A DNA stretch of 64,000 bases, from contig NOWV01000080.1 of NCBI GenBank assembly GCA_003344405.1, positions 1-64,000 of the forward strand, read 5' to 3'. Shown here in pieces: positions 63,891-64,000 of this stretch (position 1 is its first letter; each line of letters starts with the position of its first letter). The notes below the pieces were generated by a model, which was not told the origin of the DNA, searched no databases, and was given only the letters and a program-made list of their open reading frames with translations. The translations under genes were made by a program, and so were the position numbers. This DNA comes from Trichoplax sp. H2. Taxonomy: Eukaryota > Placozoa > Uniplacotomia > Trichoplacea.

Positions 63891-64000
63891 CTGAAATCCT
63901 TTAGATTTCTAGTTTTAAAAATATAAAAAAAGTATGTGGTTATCATCCTTTCGTATATAAGTAGTTTTAGAATGTCAGCAACTTGATTACCTTAATAATG

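Overview
The window looks like animal nuclear DNA. It is AT-rich, its genes are split by short GT-AG introns, and the four proteins recognised by family are typical of Metazoa. They are a Tob/BTG antiproliferative protein, DNA ligase I, and two C2-MUN-C2 proteins of the BAIAP3/Munc13-4 family. A fifth, partial gene encodes HEAT repeats. The compact genes and low GC would fit an early-branching animal such as a placozoan, but nothing in the sequence proves that. No prokaryotic operons, CRISPR arrays, intact tRNAs or rRNAs were seen.

Layout: (1) 1-4560 has no convincing gene. It is filled with the pentamer CTGTA/TACAG in both orientations, a short-period tandem array (about 1080-1530), a hairpin with perfect 69-bp arms (1563-1747) and a nested palindrome (2167-2434). 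(2) 4570-4750 is a dense promoter-like cluster (AP-1, CRE-like, forkhead palindrome, four CCAAT boxes) ahead of an intronless Tob gene (5013-5819, +). (3) 5820-8784 is 3' flank plus more CTGTA-rich DNA. (4) 8785-14591 (-) is a complete DNA ligase I gene, resolved here into 25 coding exons. Its PIP box is assembled across a 20-nt first coding exon. (5) 14592-19702 is intergenic, with an E2F-like inverted pair and three copies of a MITE-like element. (6) 19703-39982 (+) is BAIAP3-like gene A, with 33 coding exons and a 9-kb first intron. (7) 46740-58944 (+) is BAIAP3-like gene B, a head-to-tail paralogue matching A exon for exon from exon 3 onward; its first exons were not found. (8) 61408 to the window end (-) is the 3' part of a HEAT-repeat gene convergent with B.

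In function, Tob (growth restraint, mRNA deadenylation) and LIG1 (replication and repair) are cell-cycle genes. The two BAIAP3-like proteins are predicted Ca2+/SNARE-linked factors for dense-core vesicle or endosomal traffic. There is no sign of co-transcription. The most unusual features are the compartmentalised, strand-switching CTGTA repeats around Tob and LIG1, and the tandem BAIAP3 pair with diverged C2B calcium sites and 80-90-bp degenerate repeats confined largely to gene B. Exon models were built by hand from splice signals, reading phase and family similarity; no alignment or search was run.
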